Assembly (NCBI GenBank): GCA_003136355.1
Contig: PLED01000089.1
Coordinates: 1,010 to 33,953, forward strand
Source of the DNA: Vulcanimicrobiota bacterium
GTDB taxonomy: Bacteria > Vulcanimicrobiota > Vulcanimicrobiia > Vulcanimicrobiales > Vulcanimicrobiaceae
Direction: 5' to 3'
DNA length: 32,944 bases
Positions 25,199-32,944 of the stretch are shown here, piece by piece. The translations under genes and the position numbers were made by a program. Within the stretch, counting starts at the first letter, position 1. Each line of letters begins with the position of its first letter. The notes beneath the pieces are model-generated. The model did not search any database. It worked only from the letters and a program-made list of their open reading frames with translations, and was not told the DNA's origin.

Positions 25199-26842
25199 AT
25201 GATCGACCTGCGGGCCGCGCTTCGTGAGAAGTTCGGCTTCGAAGAATTTCAATCGGGCCAGGAAGAGGTCGTCACTCGGATCATGTCCGGCGAAGACACG
25301 CTGGCAATCCTCGCCACGGGCGCCGGCAAGAGCCTCACCTATCAGCTGCCTGCTTTGCTGCTCGAAGGCACCACCGTTGTGGTCAGCCCGCTCATCGCGC
25401 TCATGAAAGATCAGCTCGACATGCTGCGCGAGCTGGGCGTCAACCAAGTGGTTGCGCTCAACTCAACCCTCTCCGAAGATCAGGAAGCCGCCGCGATCGA
25501 CCGCGTGCGCAGCAAGAGCTTGAAGATCGTCTTCGTCACGCCCGAAAAGCTCGAGGACGAGGCCTTTCTGCGGCTGCTCGATGAAATCACCGTGCCGCTT
25601 TTCGTCGTGGACGAAGCGCACTGCATCAGCCAGTGGGGCCACGATTTCCGGCCGGCATACCTCGCGCTGGGCGCGGTCATCGCGCGCCTCGGCCATCCTA
25701 CCGTATTGGCGCTCACCGCAACCGCGACGCCCGCGGTGCGTGAAGACATCTTGCACCAGCTCGGAATTCCGAGCGTCAAGCCGATCGTACGCGGATTCGA
25801 TCGTCCGAATTTGGTTTACGACGTACGGCGCGCCGAAAAAGAAGCCGACAAGTTGAAGATCCTGCGGCGCCTTTTTCTGAACGACGAGCTCGAAGGCACC
25901 GGCATTATCTACACCGCGACGATCAAGAACGCCATGGAAGTGCAGCAGTACCTGCAGGACGAGCTCGACATTCCGGCCGCGGTCTACCATTCGAAGCTGC
26001 AGAAGCACGACCGCACCTCGGTGCACGAGCTGTTCATGAACGAGCACATCCGCGCCGTCGTCGCGACCAATGCCTTCGGTTTGGGAATCGATAAGCCCAA
26101 CATCCGTTTCGTCGTCCATTACGATCTGCCGGGATCGGTGGAAGCCTATACGCAAGAAGCCGGCCGTTCGGGACGCGACGGACTGCCTTCGCGCTGCATC
26201 CTGATCTACCGCATGAGCGATACGCGCGTGCAGAACTACTTCCTGACCGGCAAGTATCCCGATATCGAAGAAGTGCAAAAGGTTTTCGGAACGCTGCAAA
26301 TCTTCGCCGGTCAGTCGGGCGGAGTCTCGATGACCGACCTGCGCAAAATTCTGCAGCTGCCGCTCACGAAGCTCAAAGTGATTCTGGCGATCCTCAAAAA
26401 AGGCGGCTTCATCGAAACGCCGAGCCGTTCGAAGTATGCGCTGACCGAAGCGGCGCGCAATAACGAAGCGATGCTTTTGAACCTCGCCAACTACGAAACC
26501 AAAAAATCGTACGACCAAAGCAAACTGGCGATGATGCTGCAGTACGCCGAGACGACGTCGTGCCGGCGCCGGTTCATTCTGAATTACTTCGGCGAAGGCT
26601 TCGACCGCACCAATTGCGATGCGTGCGACAATTGCCGCCGCCCCCGCATCGCAGCGCACAACGGCAGGCCCGCGCCCGGCGAGTCGGGCTTCCGCATCGC
26701 CGATCTCGTTTATCACCCCAAGTTCGGACAGGGCACGGTCGAGCGCGCCGAAAAAGACTTGGTAACCGTGCTCTTCCCAAGTGTGGGCTATAAAACGCTG
26801 CTTGCCTCAGCGGTAAGCCGCGAAGTAGCCAAAATCGCGTAA
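25199..26842 (+). CDS. recQ: RecQ family ATP-dependent DNA helicase with C-terminal DUF3553-like (PcrA-tail-like) module
   Basis: [55 protein letters not shown], zinc [26 protein letters not shown]-terminus [33 protein letters not shown]; no HRDC domain recognised. Confidence 0.95.
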   Translation: MIDLRAALREKFGFEEFQSGQEEVVTRIMSGEDTLAILATGAGKSLTYQLPALLLEGTTVVVSPLIALMKDQLDMLRELGVNQVVALNSTLSEDQEAAAIDRVRSKSLKIVFVTPEKLEDEAFLRLLDEITVPLFVVDEAHCISQWGHDFRPAYLALGAVIARLGHPTVLALTATATPAVREDILHQLGIPSVKPIVRGFDRPNLVYDVRRAEKEADKLKILRRLFLNDELEGTGIIYTATIKNAMEVQQYLQDELDIPAAVYHSKLQKHDRTSVHELFMNEHIRAVVATNAFGLGIDKPNIRFVVHYDLPGSVEAYTQEAGRSGRDGLPSRCILIYRMSDTRVQNYFLTGKYPDIEEVQKVFGTLQIFAGQSGGVSMTDLRKILQLPLTKLKVILAILKKGGFIETPSRSKYALTEAARNNEAMLLNLANYETKKSYDQSKLAMMLQYAETTSCRRRFILNYFGEGFDRTNCDACDNCRRPRIAAHNGRPAPGESGFRIADLVYHPKFGQGTVERAEKDLVTVLFPSVGYKTLLASAVSREVAKIA

Positions 26843-26849
26843 GCGAAAG

Positions 26850-28457
26850 ATGGAGCGAACCCAGCTCGCCGCGATAGTCGCGGCCGCTTCTCTTTTTATA
26901 TGCGCCGCCGGCTCGACCGCGCTGCTCGCGCGCGCGCAAGTTCCCGCGCCCTCGCCGAGCGCTTCGGCCACTCCCGGAACGCCGAGTCCCGCACCTACCC
27001 AGCCACCCATCGTGGTGTCGCCGGCATCCGCGCAAGTTCCGGTCGGCGGCCAAACGACCGTCCACATCATGTCCGCGCTCGGGCAGTTGACGTTTGTGAT
27101 TTCGAATCCGGCAGTTGCCGCCGGATCGATCGATCAAGGCACGCAGACGCTCACGCTCAATGGGAAATCTCCGGGCTCCGCCATCGTCACGATCACGGAT
27201 CAGCGTGCTATCAGCGCGCAGCTCCAAGTTCGCGTGGCTTACAATGCGGGCAGCATCGCCGACTCCGCAACGATCCGCATCACGGGCGATCCAGCCAGCC
27301 CGGAGTTCGTCAAACAGGAGGCGACCGCGACCGCAGCTGCGCTACTGCAGGCGCGTCCAGGCGCGCAGGCGATCGTCACGACCGACCTCGTGAATTACAA
27401 TCAGCCGCTCCAGCAAGACGACACCGCCGTCGTCGACGTTCCGGTGCTGCTGCAGGGCGAGCAATACTTCACGGTCTCCGGCACGACCCACGTTCGCGTG
27501 GAAAACGTCGCGGCGCCCGCGATTCTGCCCGACTCGCTGATGGTCAGCGACTATCCCGAACGGCTCACCGCCAACGGCATTCTCTTCGCGGCCGATCTCC
27601 AACGCGCGCAGCCGTCGCGCTTTCTGTATTTTCATTTCAACCCGCCCGGCGAACCCGCGCGGCGCATTGTCCTTCGCGCTGAGAACCGCTCGGCGCAGCC
27701 GGCTCAGCTGCAGTTCATTTCCGGCCAAGCCGGCCCCGCTCCCAACGAAATGGAGGTCGGTCACGCCGCCACCAATCGCTTCCTCGAACGCCAAGTCCAA
27801 AACGAGGGACGCATTATCACCATCGCGGGAAGCGGAACGCTGCAGCTGACGCAGCAAGACCTTCCGCCCAACGCAGTCGTCTGCGGGTTGCTGCAGCTAC
27901 GCGTTCTCAACGGCAGTTCGGTGCACTTAACGCTTTTCGTGCAGAACGCAACCAGCCCGGTCGACGAACCGCTGAACGGCACCGACTTGCTGCAGGGTGG
28001 CCAGCGCCACGCGCGCGGACTCTACAGCATTCCCGAATTCCACTATTCGCGAACATGGAGCGTCGACGCCGATTACCTCGAGCTGCCGATCGGCGACATT
28101 CCGCTTCCGAATGTGATGCAGGGCGAAGCGCTCTCCGGCGACTACGGCGTCAAACAAAGCTTCGTCGTCAAAGTCACTAACCCGACGAACAGACCGCAAG
28201 CGATCGCGATCTACGAAAATCCGCGTGGCGGCCGCGCTACCGGTACGTACGTCATCGACGGCGTGCTGATCCAGTCGCACGGCGTTCCCGCATTTTCGCG
28301 CTACAAGATCCGGCAGTACGTCGTGCCCGCGCGCGGATTCTTGCGCGTCACGATCGTCACGATTCCGGAAAGCGGCTCAAGCTATCCGCTGCGCTTGATC
28401 TTCGCGCCCGACGACGGAAGCGTCGCGCCGGGGGCACCGGGTTCGCCGGTTTACTAA
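26850..28457 (+). CDS. Secreted protein of unknown function with N-terminal Ig-like/BIG-type segment
   Basis: Signal-like N-terminus, Pro/Ser-rich linker, then IVVSPASAQVPVGGQTTVHIMSALGQLTFVISNPAVAAGSIDQGTQTLTLNGKSPGSAIVTITD. Confidence 0.75.
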   Translation: MERTQLAAIVAAASLFICAAGSTALLARAQVPAPSPSASATPGTPSPAPTQPPIVVSPASAQVPVGGQTTVHIMSALGQLTFVISNPAVAAGSIDQGTQTLTLNGKSPGSAIVTITDQRAISAQLQVRVAYNAGSIADSATIRITGDPASPEFVKQEATATAAALLQARPGAQAIVTTDLVNYNQPLQQDDTAVVDVPVLLQGEQYFTVSGTTHVRVENVAAPAILPDSLMVSDYPERLTANGILFAADLQRAQPSRFLYFHFNPPGEPARRIVLRAENRSAQPAQLQFISGQAGPAPNEMEVGHAATNRFLERQVQNEGRIITIAGSGTLQLTQQDLPPNAVVCGLLQLRVLNGSSVHLTLFVQNATSPVDEPLNGTDLLQGGQRHARGLYSIPEFHYSRTWSVDADYLELPIGDIPLPNVMQGEALSGDYGVKQSFVVKVTNPTNRPQAIAIYENPRGGRATGTYVIDGVLIQSHGVPAFSRYKIRQYVVPARGFLRVTIVTIPESGSSYPLRLIFAPDDGSVAPGAPGSPVY

Positions 28458-28507
28458 TCGGGGTCCGTCTGCTCGACCGCAGCGAAAGGGCGCTAGCGCG
28501 CCTCTGT

Positions 28508-28675
28508 TCATGGACGCCTCAGGAATCTCAAGTAAAAAACTGCGAACACCAAAACAATGCCAATATTCACTATCAGCCGTTCCCGGAACCGGTTCTTGAA
28601 GAACAGGACATCTACAGCGACTATGACGGCTGCCATCGCCACCACGTAAAGCACGACCGCTAGCTGTCTGCCCAT
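28508..28675 (-). CDS. 55-aa two-TM membrane microprotein (absent from ORF track)
   Basis: Translation: MGRQLAVVLYVVAMAAVIVAVDVLFFKNRFRERLIVNIGIVLVFAVFYLRFLRRP*; two hydrophobic helices around a basic loop. Confidence 0.75.
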   Translation of the reverse strand: MGRQLAVVLYVVAMAAVIVAVDVLFFKNRFRERLIVNIGIVLVFAVFYLRFLRRP

Positions 28676-28741
28676 TTCAGATCAAATTCTTTGCTAGGAC
28701 GGCACTCCCTGTGCGCAGAGATGCCGCCTTGGAGACAATCC

Positions 28742-28800
28742 CTAGCTCGCTAGAACGTGCTGGTAAACTGCTTGCGTCTGCGCCGCCGCGCCGGGCTCGC
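28742..28800 (-). pseudogene. Duplicated 3'-terminal fragment of the adjacent glycosyltransferase gene
   Basis: Fragment AAAQTQAVYQHVLAS* matches the GT C-terminus AAAQMQAVYERALSS*; near-identical DNA at 28763-28791 and 28872-28900. Confidence 0.7.
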
Positions 28801-28850
28801 TTACATCTAAACATGTAGGGATGCCGGTTGCGGCCGTAAACTCCATTTCT

Positions 28851-29879
28851 TCAGCTCGACAGCGCTCGTTCGTAAACTGCTTGCATCTGCGCCGCCGCGC
28901 GCGCCCACGAGAAGCGCTCGATCGAACGCGCACGGACGGCGTCGCTGTGCGCTTGCGCCGAGCGGGGATCAGCAACGATCGCTGCAATCGCGCTCGCCCA
29001 CGCCTGCGGATCGTCGACGGCAATGACGGGCGCGTCGCCGCCAACGACTTCGGGCAGCGATGACTGATCCGATACGACGACCGGTACGCCGGCGCAAAGC
29101 GCCTGCGCGGCGGCGTAGCCGAAGCCTTCGTAGCGCGACGGAACGGCGACGAGCGCGCATTTCGCGTAGAGATCGATCAGCGCCGCGCGCCCAATGTATC
29201 CGCGGAACTCGAGGCGGTCGCGCACGCCCAGCGATTCGGCGAGGCGCAAACATTCGTCGCGGTACGTCGTGAACGGTCCCGCCGAAACGACGCGCATGCG
29301 CGAGCCGATCAGCGGAAGGGCGCGGATCAGCACTTCCAAGTTCTTGCGCCGCTCGACGGTGCCGGGAACCAGAATGACGTCGCTCGGAAACTGCCGCTCA
29401 ACGTTGCAATAGTCGGATGCGACGCCGTTGTAGACGACATGGATATGTTCCGGCGCGACGTCCATGACATCGAGCAGCTCGCGCCGCGAAAACTGCGAGT
29501 CGACGGCGATCGCCTTGGCGGCGGCGTAGCGTTTTAGCGCGAAGCGGCCGAAATAATAGCGCGCATAAGCGGGAGCGTGCCGCTGCACTTTCAGCCACGC
29601 GACGTCATGCACCGTCACGACCGTCGGAAGCGGCGTCGACAGGGGCATCGTGCCCGAGGCGCAGTGCAGCACTTGCGCGCCGGATGCGCGAGCGCGCCCC
29701 GGCAGCAGCACCTGATCCCACAGCAAGCGCCGGTCGAAACGCCACGGATCGAGCTTGGGCTCGCGCAGCTCGACGATGCCGGTTCCGGCTGCGCGCAGTG
29801 CGTCCGCCAAACCAATCACGTACTCGCCGATGCCGGTCGCGGTTCCGAGCGTCAGCTGCGCGTCGAGCGCAACGATCAT
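28851..29879 (-). CDS. Glycosyltransferase (GT4-type, GT-B fold)
   Basis: TVHDVAWLKVQRHAPAYARYYFGRFALKRYAAAKAIAVDSQFSRRELLD, VVYNGVASDY, VPGTVERRKNLEVLIRAL, VPSRYEGFGYAAAQALCAGVPVVVSDQSSLPEVVG. Confidence 0.95.
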   Translation of the reverse strand: MIVALDAQLTLGTATGIGEYVIGLADALRAAGTGIVELREPKLDPWRFDRRLLWDQVLLPGRARASGAQVLHCASGTMPLSTPLPTVVTVHDVAWLKVQRHAPAYARYYFGRFALKRYAAAKAIAVDSQFSRRELLDVMDVAPEHIHVVYNGVASDYCNVERQFPSDVILVPGTVERRKNLEVLIRALPLIGSRMRVVSAGPFTTYRDECLRLAESLGVRDRLEFRGYIGRAALIDLYAKCALVAVPSRYEGFGYAAAQALCAGVPVVVSDQSSLPEVVGGDAPVIAVDDPQAWASAIAAIVADPRSAQAHSDAVRARSIERFSWARAAAQMQAVYERALSS

Positions 29880-30742
29880 TTCAGAAGCGCTTGCAGCGTG
29901 TGCAGAAAATGCGAATGCGGATCGTACGAGCGGCTCAACCGCTCGTATTGCCGCGCGGATGCGAGATTGCCAAGCCGGAAATCAGCCACGCCCAATCCGG
30001 CATAAGCATCGGCACTGCCTGGATTTCCATCGATCGCGCGTTTGAAAAACATACGTGCACGCGCGGGATCGTCGAGATTGAGTTCCTGGCTGCCTGCCGC
30101 GATCAGATACCGTTCGGCTAGCGGCGCCAGCTTGACGGCGGCGTCGTAATCGCGCATGCCTTCTTCAAACCAGCCGCGCCGGTGCGCCGGGTCCATATAT
30201 CCGCGTTGCGTCGCTAGCCGGCCGAGTCCCCAATAGGCGTCAGCGAGCGCGTCGGGATGCGTCGCGGTTCGTTCCAGCCGGTCTTTCAGACGCAGTTCCA
30301 ATTCGTATGCGCCCGGAAGGTCGTGGGCCGCCAAACGATTGACCTCGCCGCGAATCGCGAAGACGTCGTTCGCGTCCACGAAATAGCGGTAGGCTTCGGC
30401 CTGGTTGCCGCGCGTTCGTGCGATCCTGCCCAAGAGTTCCGCTCGTGCCGGTGACCCGGGCAGACGCAGCGCGTAGCTTTGGGCGAGCTGCAAGTCGTTA
30501 CGATCGAGGGCCGCAGTCGCAAGCATTGCCGCAACGTATGGCGCGGGCGCGATATTTTCGATCGCCGCGTACGCTGAAGCGCCCCATGCGGCCGGAATGT
30601 GCGCGGGCAGCGACACCGGCGCGGCTGCGCGCGAAAAAATCGCATCGGAAGCTGCCTGCACAAAACCTAAGCCAAAAGCCAGGGCCGCGAGGACGGTGAC
30701 GAGGATGGCGTAAACTGCCGAGCGGCGTACCGCCTCGGTCAG
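29876..30742 (-). CDS. TPR-repeat protein with N-terminal TM/signal anchor; likely CTG start at 30742
   Basis: Frame upstream of the listed GTG (30661) encodes TEAVRRSAVYAILVTVLAALAFGLGFVQAAS, an obvious TM anchor; no ATG/GTG/TTG in frame before the upstream stop; CTG overlaps the upstream gene's TGA as CTGA. Confidence 0.75.
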   Translation of the reverse strand: MTEAVRRSAVYAILVTVLAALAFGLGFVQAASDAIFSRAAAPVSLPAHIPAAWGASAYAAIENIAPAPYVAAMLATAALDRNDLQLAQSYALRLPGSPARAELLGRIARTRGNQAEAYRYFVDANDVFAIRGEVNRLAAHDLPGAYELELRLKDRLERTATHPDALADAYWGLGRLATQRGYMDPAHRRGWFEEGMRDYDAAVKLAPLAERYLIAAGSQELNLDDPARARMFFKRAIDGNPGSADAYAGLGVADFRLGNLASARQYERLSRSYDPHSHFLHTLQALLK

Positions 30743-31884
30743 AATTTCACCGTGAAGTTCAGATCGGCGCGCGTCTGCTGGAGATTATAATCGGGCGCGT
30801 ATGAATCTTGATAATGATACTGGCGCGCCGAGAGCGTGATCGCGCTCGAGCCGGACGGAAGCTGATACGTCACGTTTCCGAGATAGGTATCTTTGCGCGC
30901 ATCGAGTCCCGGGAAAAGCAGCGCGCCGTACTGCCCTTGATAATGCTGCTGCTCGTACTGCAGTCCGACGGTTACGCGCGGCGTTACCGGAACTGCCAGT
31001 TTCGCGCCCACGCTCTGCTTAGTCAGATTCGTCAAACCCGGATAGTACAGCATCGGAGCTTGCGGATCGAAACTGCCGGTACTCGGCGCGCCAAAGACCG
31101 GGTCAGGATTGGCGGGCACGTACGGAAAAGCTGCGTCTTGTTGAAAGCCGATACGTTCGACGCCGCCGGTGAGCTGAATGCCGAGGCGTTCGTTTCCGGT
31201 GCGCAGCGTGAAGTTGGTAGCGGCCGTCAGACTTTGCGCGCGCGCGTCGCTCACGTAGGGACAAGGCGCGGCTTGATCGGTTGTCCCGCAGACTTGCAAA
31301 ATGTGAAATGCGTCGGGATGCAGCGACTGCATGCCGGCGCCCGAGAGCTGCCCTGAAAAATGCAGCGCACCGATGCGAACCGGAACGGTGAGCTCGGCCG
31401 TCACGGATTGCAGCGTCGGCACGTACGGCTGATAGGTCCCGAAGCGCACCGAAGGAGTCTGCGCGAAACTGCGCGCGATTGCCGGCAAACTGATCGCATC
31501 TTGCTGATCGGTCAGCGGGGCCACGAGCGGGGCGTCATCGGCGTATAACGGCGCGGATGTCGCGAAAGCTGCGGCCGAAATGCTTTGCGCGGGCTGCGCG
31601 CGTTCGCTCGGGAGCGTGAGATGCACGCGCGCCAGAGGAGCGGTTTGCGTTGCGGCCGGAGCCGGCAACGTCAACGAATCGGTTACGGCGACGTTAAAAA
31701 GTTCAGCACCGAAGGTCGAGGCGATGCGCTTGGCCGGGGCGAGCGAGAAAAAACTCTCAGCGTTACGGTCGAAGATCCGGGAGTGGTCGAGGGTCGCTCC
31801 GGCGGCTTGGGCAGCCGCGGGCAGGCTTAAAGACAGCGCGGCTACCAGCGCTGCTAAGACGGCCGAGCGAGAAAACCCAGTCAT
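30739..31884 (-). CDS. Outer-membrane beta-barrel-like protein with signal peptide
   Basis: ATG at 31884 with GGAGAAGG upstream; signal MTGFSRSAVLAALVAALSLSLPAAAQA; alternating barrel-like strands and C-terminal F (NFTVKF*). Confidence 0.65.
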   Translation of the reverse strand: MTGFSRSAVLAALVAALSLSLPAAAQAAGATLDHSRIFDRNAESFFSLAPAKRIASTFGAELFNVAVTDSLTLPAPAATQTAPLARVHLTLPSERAQPAQSISAAAFATSAPLYADDAPLVAPLTDQQDAISLPAIARSFAQTPSVRFGTYQPYVPTLQSVTAELTVPVRIGALHFSGQLSGAGMQSLHPDAFHILQVCGTTDQAAPCPYVSDARAQSLTAATNFTLRTGNERLGIQLTGGVERIGFQQDAAFPYVPANPDPVFGAPSTGSFDPQAPMLYYPGLTNLTKQSVGAKLAVPVTPRVTVGLQYEQQHYQGQYGALLFPGLDARKDTYLGNVTYQLPSGSSAITLSARQYHYQDSYAPDYNLQQTRADLNFTVKF

Positions 31885-31950
31885 ACCTTCTCCACATACC
31901 CGCAAACGGGCGCACCCTTTACTATCGGCACAAAGCGGGGGACGTTTCAT

Positions 31951-32367
31951 CTACGGCAGCGGCGGCCCAAAACCCCGTTGGGCGTAGCGCCGGGCTATCA
32001 GCAAGGCCGCATAGTCGTCGATGGGCCCGGGAGGGAGCTGGAGGCCCAGGGGGATAAGGCGGCGCCACCCCGCCGGCGGGTGGTCGGCAAAGTAGAGGGC
32101 CCTCGCGCGATAGCTGGTGTCGGTCTCATCGATCAGATGGACCGGTGCCCCCAAAGGTTCCAGGAGCGCCCGCAGCGCCGCCGAGTTCGTTCCGCCGCCC
32201 AACGCGACGGCCCGCAACGGGTGGGCGTCCACCAGCGGGCCGAGCGTTCTCAGCAGTCCATCCATGGTTTCGATGCCCAGCGCCAGCGGCGCAGAGACCG
32301 CGTCTTCTATCAGGGCGAACCCGATCTTGCGCGTTCCCGGATCGATGCCGAGAACAGCCTGGCTCAC
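31951..32367 (-). CDS. YqgF/RuvC-like RNase H-fold protein (GTG start)
   Basis: AVLGIDPGTRKIGFALIED, VHLIDETDTSYRARALYF, IDDYAALLIARRYAQ; GTGA overlap with the upstream gene. Confidence 0.8.
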   Translation of the reverse strand: MSQAVLGIDPGTRKIGFALIEDAVSAPLALGIETMDGLLRTLGPLVDAHPLRAVALGGGTNSAALRALLEPLGAPVHLIDETDTSYRARALYFADHPPAGWRRLIPLGLQLPPGPIDDYAALLIARRYAQRGFGPPLP

Positions 32368-32944
32368 GGGACCTTCTGAAGCACGACGACGACCGGAAGC
32401 GCCAGGGTGTGCGGATAGATGTCGGTAGCGGCAAACGCCGACAGAACATAGTTTCCTGTGCCGTTTGCCAGCATCGTCTGCATTTGTGCGGCCGAGGGCG
32501 GCAGGGACTGCACGGCCTGCACGTTGCTCACGAAGTACGGAGGGAATCCATCGCTGGTCGCCTTCTGAGGAACAAAGTTCGCCAGCAACTCGTAAACGGC
32601 CAGCTTCGCGTTGACATTTTTTCCGCTCGGCACGCTTTCATAAGCGATCAGATCTCCGCGCTTGTACATCAAACGGTCCGGAATCGGCGGCGTGATTCCG
32701 AAGTGAACTTCGTCGCCAAGCTGCCCCGGGCGGCTCGCCGCGTACAGATTCTGATCCGCTGCCGCCAGCACAAGCACGTCACCTTCGGCCAGCGCGGCGC
32801 GCATCTCGGGACTATCCGCGTAATTGTCGAGCACCTGCTGCACGTCGGCCGGAGGTTTGAACGGGCGCAGCCCTAGCGGCGGATAAACTTGGTTTACATA
32901 AGCGACAGTTTGATCGTAGAGCTGCTTGTCCTGACGGCGCCGCA
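32364..32944 (-). CDS. Hypothetical protein, 5' end truncated by window edge
   Basis: Frame stays open beyond the listed start at 32843 to the window end (RRQDKQLYDQTVAYVNQVYPPLGLRPFKPPADVQQVLDNYADS...). Confidence 0.7.
   Translation of the reverse strand, partial: RRRQDKQLYDQTVAYVNQVYPPLGLRPFKPPADVQQVLDNYADSPEMRAALAEGDVLVLAAADQNLYAASRPGQLGDEVHFGITPPIPDRLMYKRGDLIAYESVPSGKNVNAKLAVYELLANFVPQKATSDGFPPYFVSNVQAVQSLPPSAAQMQTMLANGTGNYVLSAFAATDIYPHTLALPVVVVLQKVP

Noticed and set aside
25463-26716. 417-aa - strand ORF opposite recQ
   Set aside because: Antisense shadow of a well-supported RecQ helicase.
28461-28485. tcggggtccgtctgctcgaccgcag as third copy of the 1311 repeat
   Set aside because: Only a short prefix (tcggggtcc) matches; the ctcaggatgaca core is missing.
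28484-28505. gggCGCTAGCGCgcc palindrome as convergent terminator
   Set aside because: GCGCTAGCGC is a 10-bp palindrome without loop or T-tract; too short in GC-rich DNA to call.
28742-29044. 100-aa - strand ORF as a gene
   Set aside because: Mostly off-frame overlap with the glycosyltransferase; only its end, the duplicated GT tail, is meaningful.

Overview
A 32.9 kb GC-rich bacterial chromosomal segment, densely packed with short operons and with almost no mobile DNA. Taxonomy is inference only: probably a diderm from an under-sampled phylum, because of an outer-membrane barrel-like protein ending in F next to a Min system. Contents in order: (i) rng/rne (RNase E/G, truncated at the left edge), a rodA-VOC gene pair, and a small orphan plus a PD-(D/E)XK-like nuclease; (ii) a cell-division operon minC-minD1-minD2-minE with two complete tandem MinD paralogues; (iii) a BepA-like M48 protease and a DUF697-like membrane protein; (iv) an RDD / SpoIIM / M48-like-RDD fusion block facing a DUF58-MoxR-DUF4350-DUF4129-membrane protein operon; (v) a MOSC protein, a membrane protein plus winged-helix regulator pair with a palindromic operator, and a class III cyclase-STAND-TPR signalling protein; (vi) dnaX-ybaB-recR diverging from a recQ with a DUF3553-like tail; (vii) a secreted protein, an unlisted 55-aa two-TM microprotein, a duplicated glycosyltransferase 3' tail, a GT-TPR-OM barrel operon, a YqgF/RuvC-like protein and a truncated ORF. 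The best candidates for new biology are the double-MinD operon, the RELGH pseudo-M48-RDD fusion, the microprotein, the ACTTTGTATCACAAAG operator, and two genes that appear to use non-canonical start codons. No CRISPR array, rRNA, tRNA or transposase was seen.
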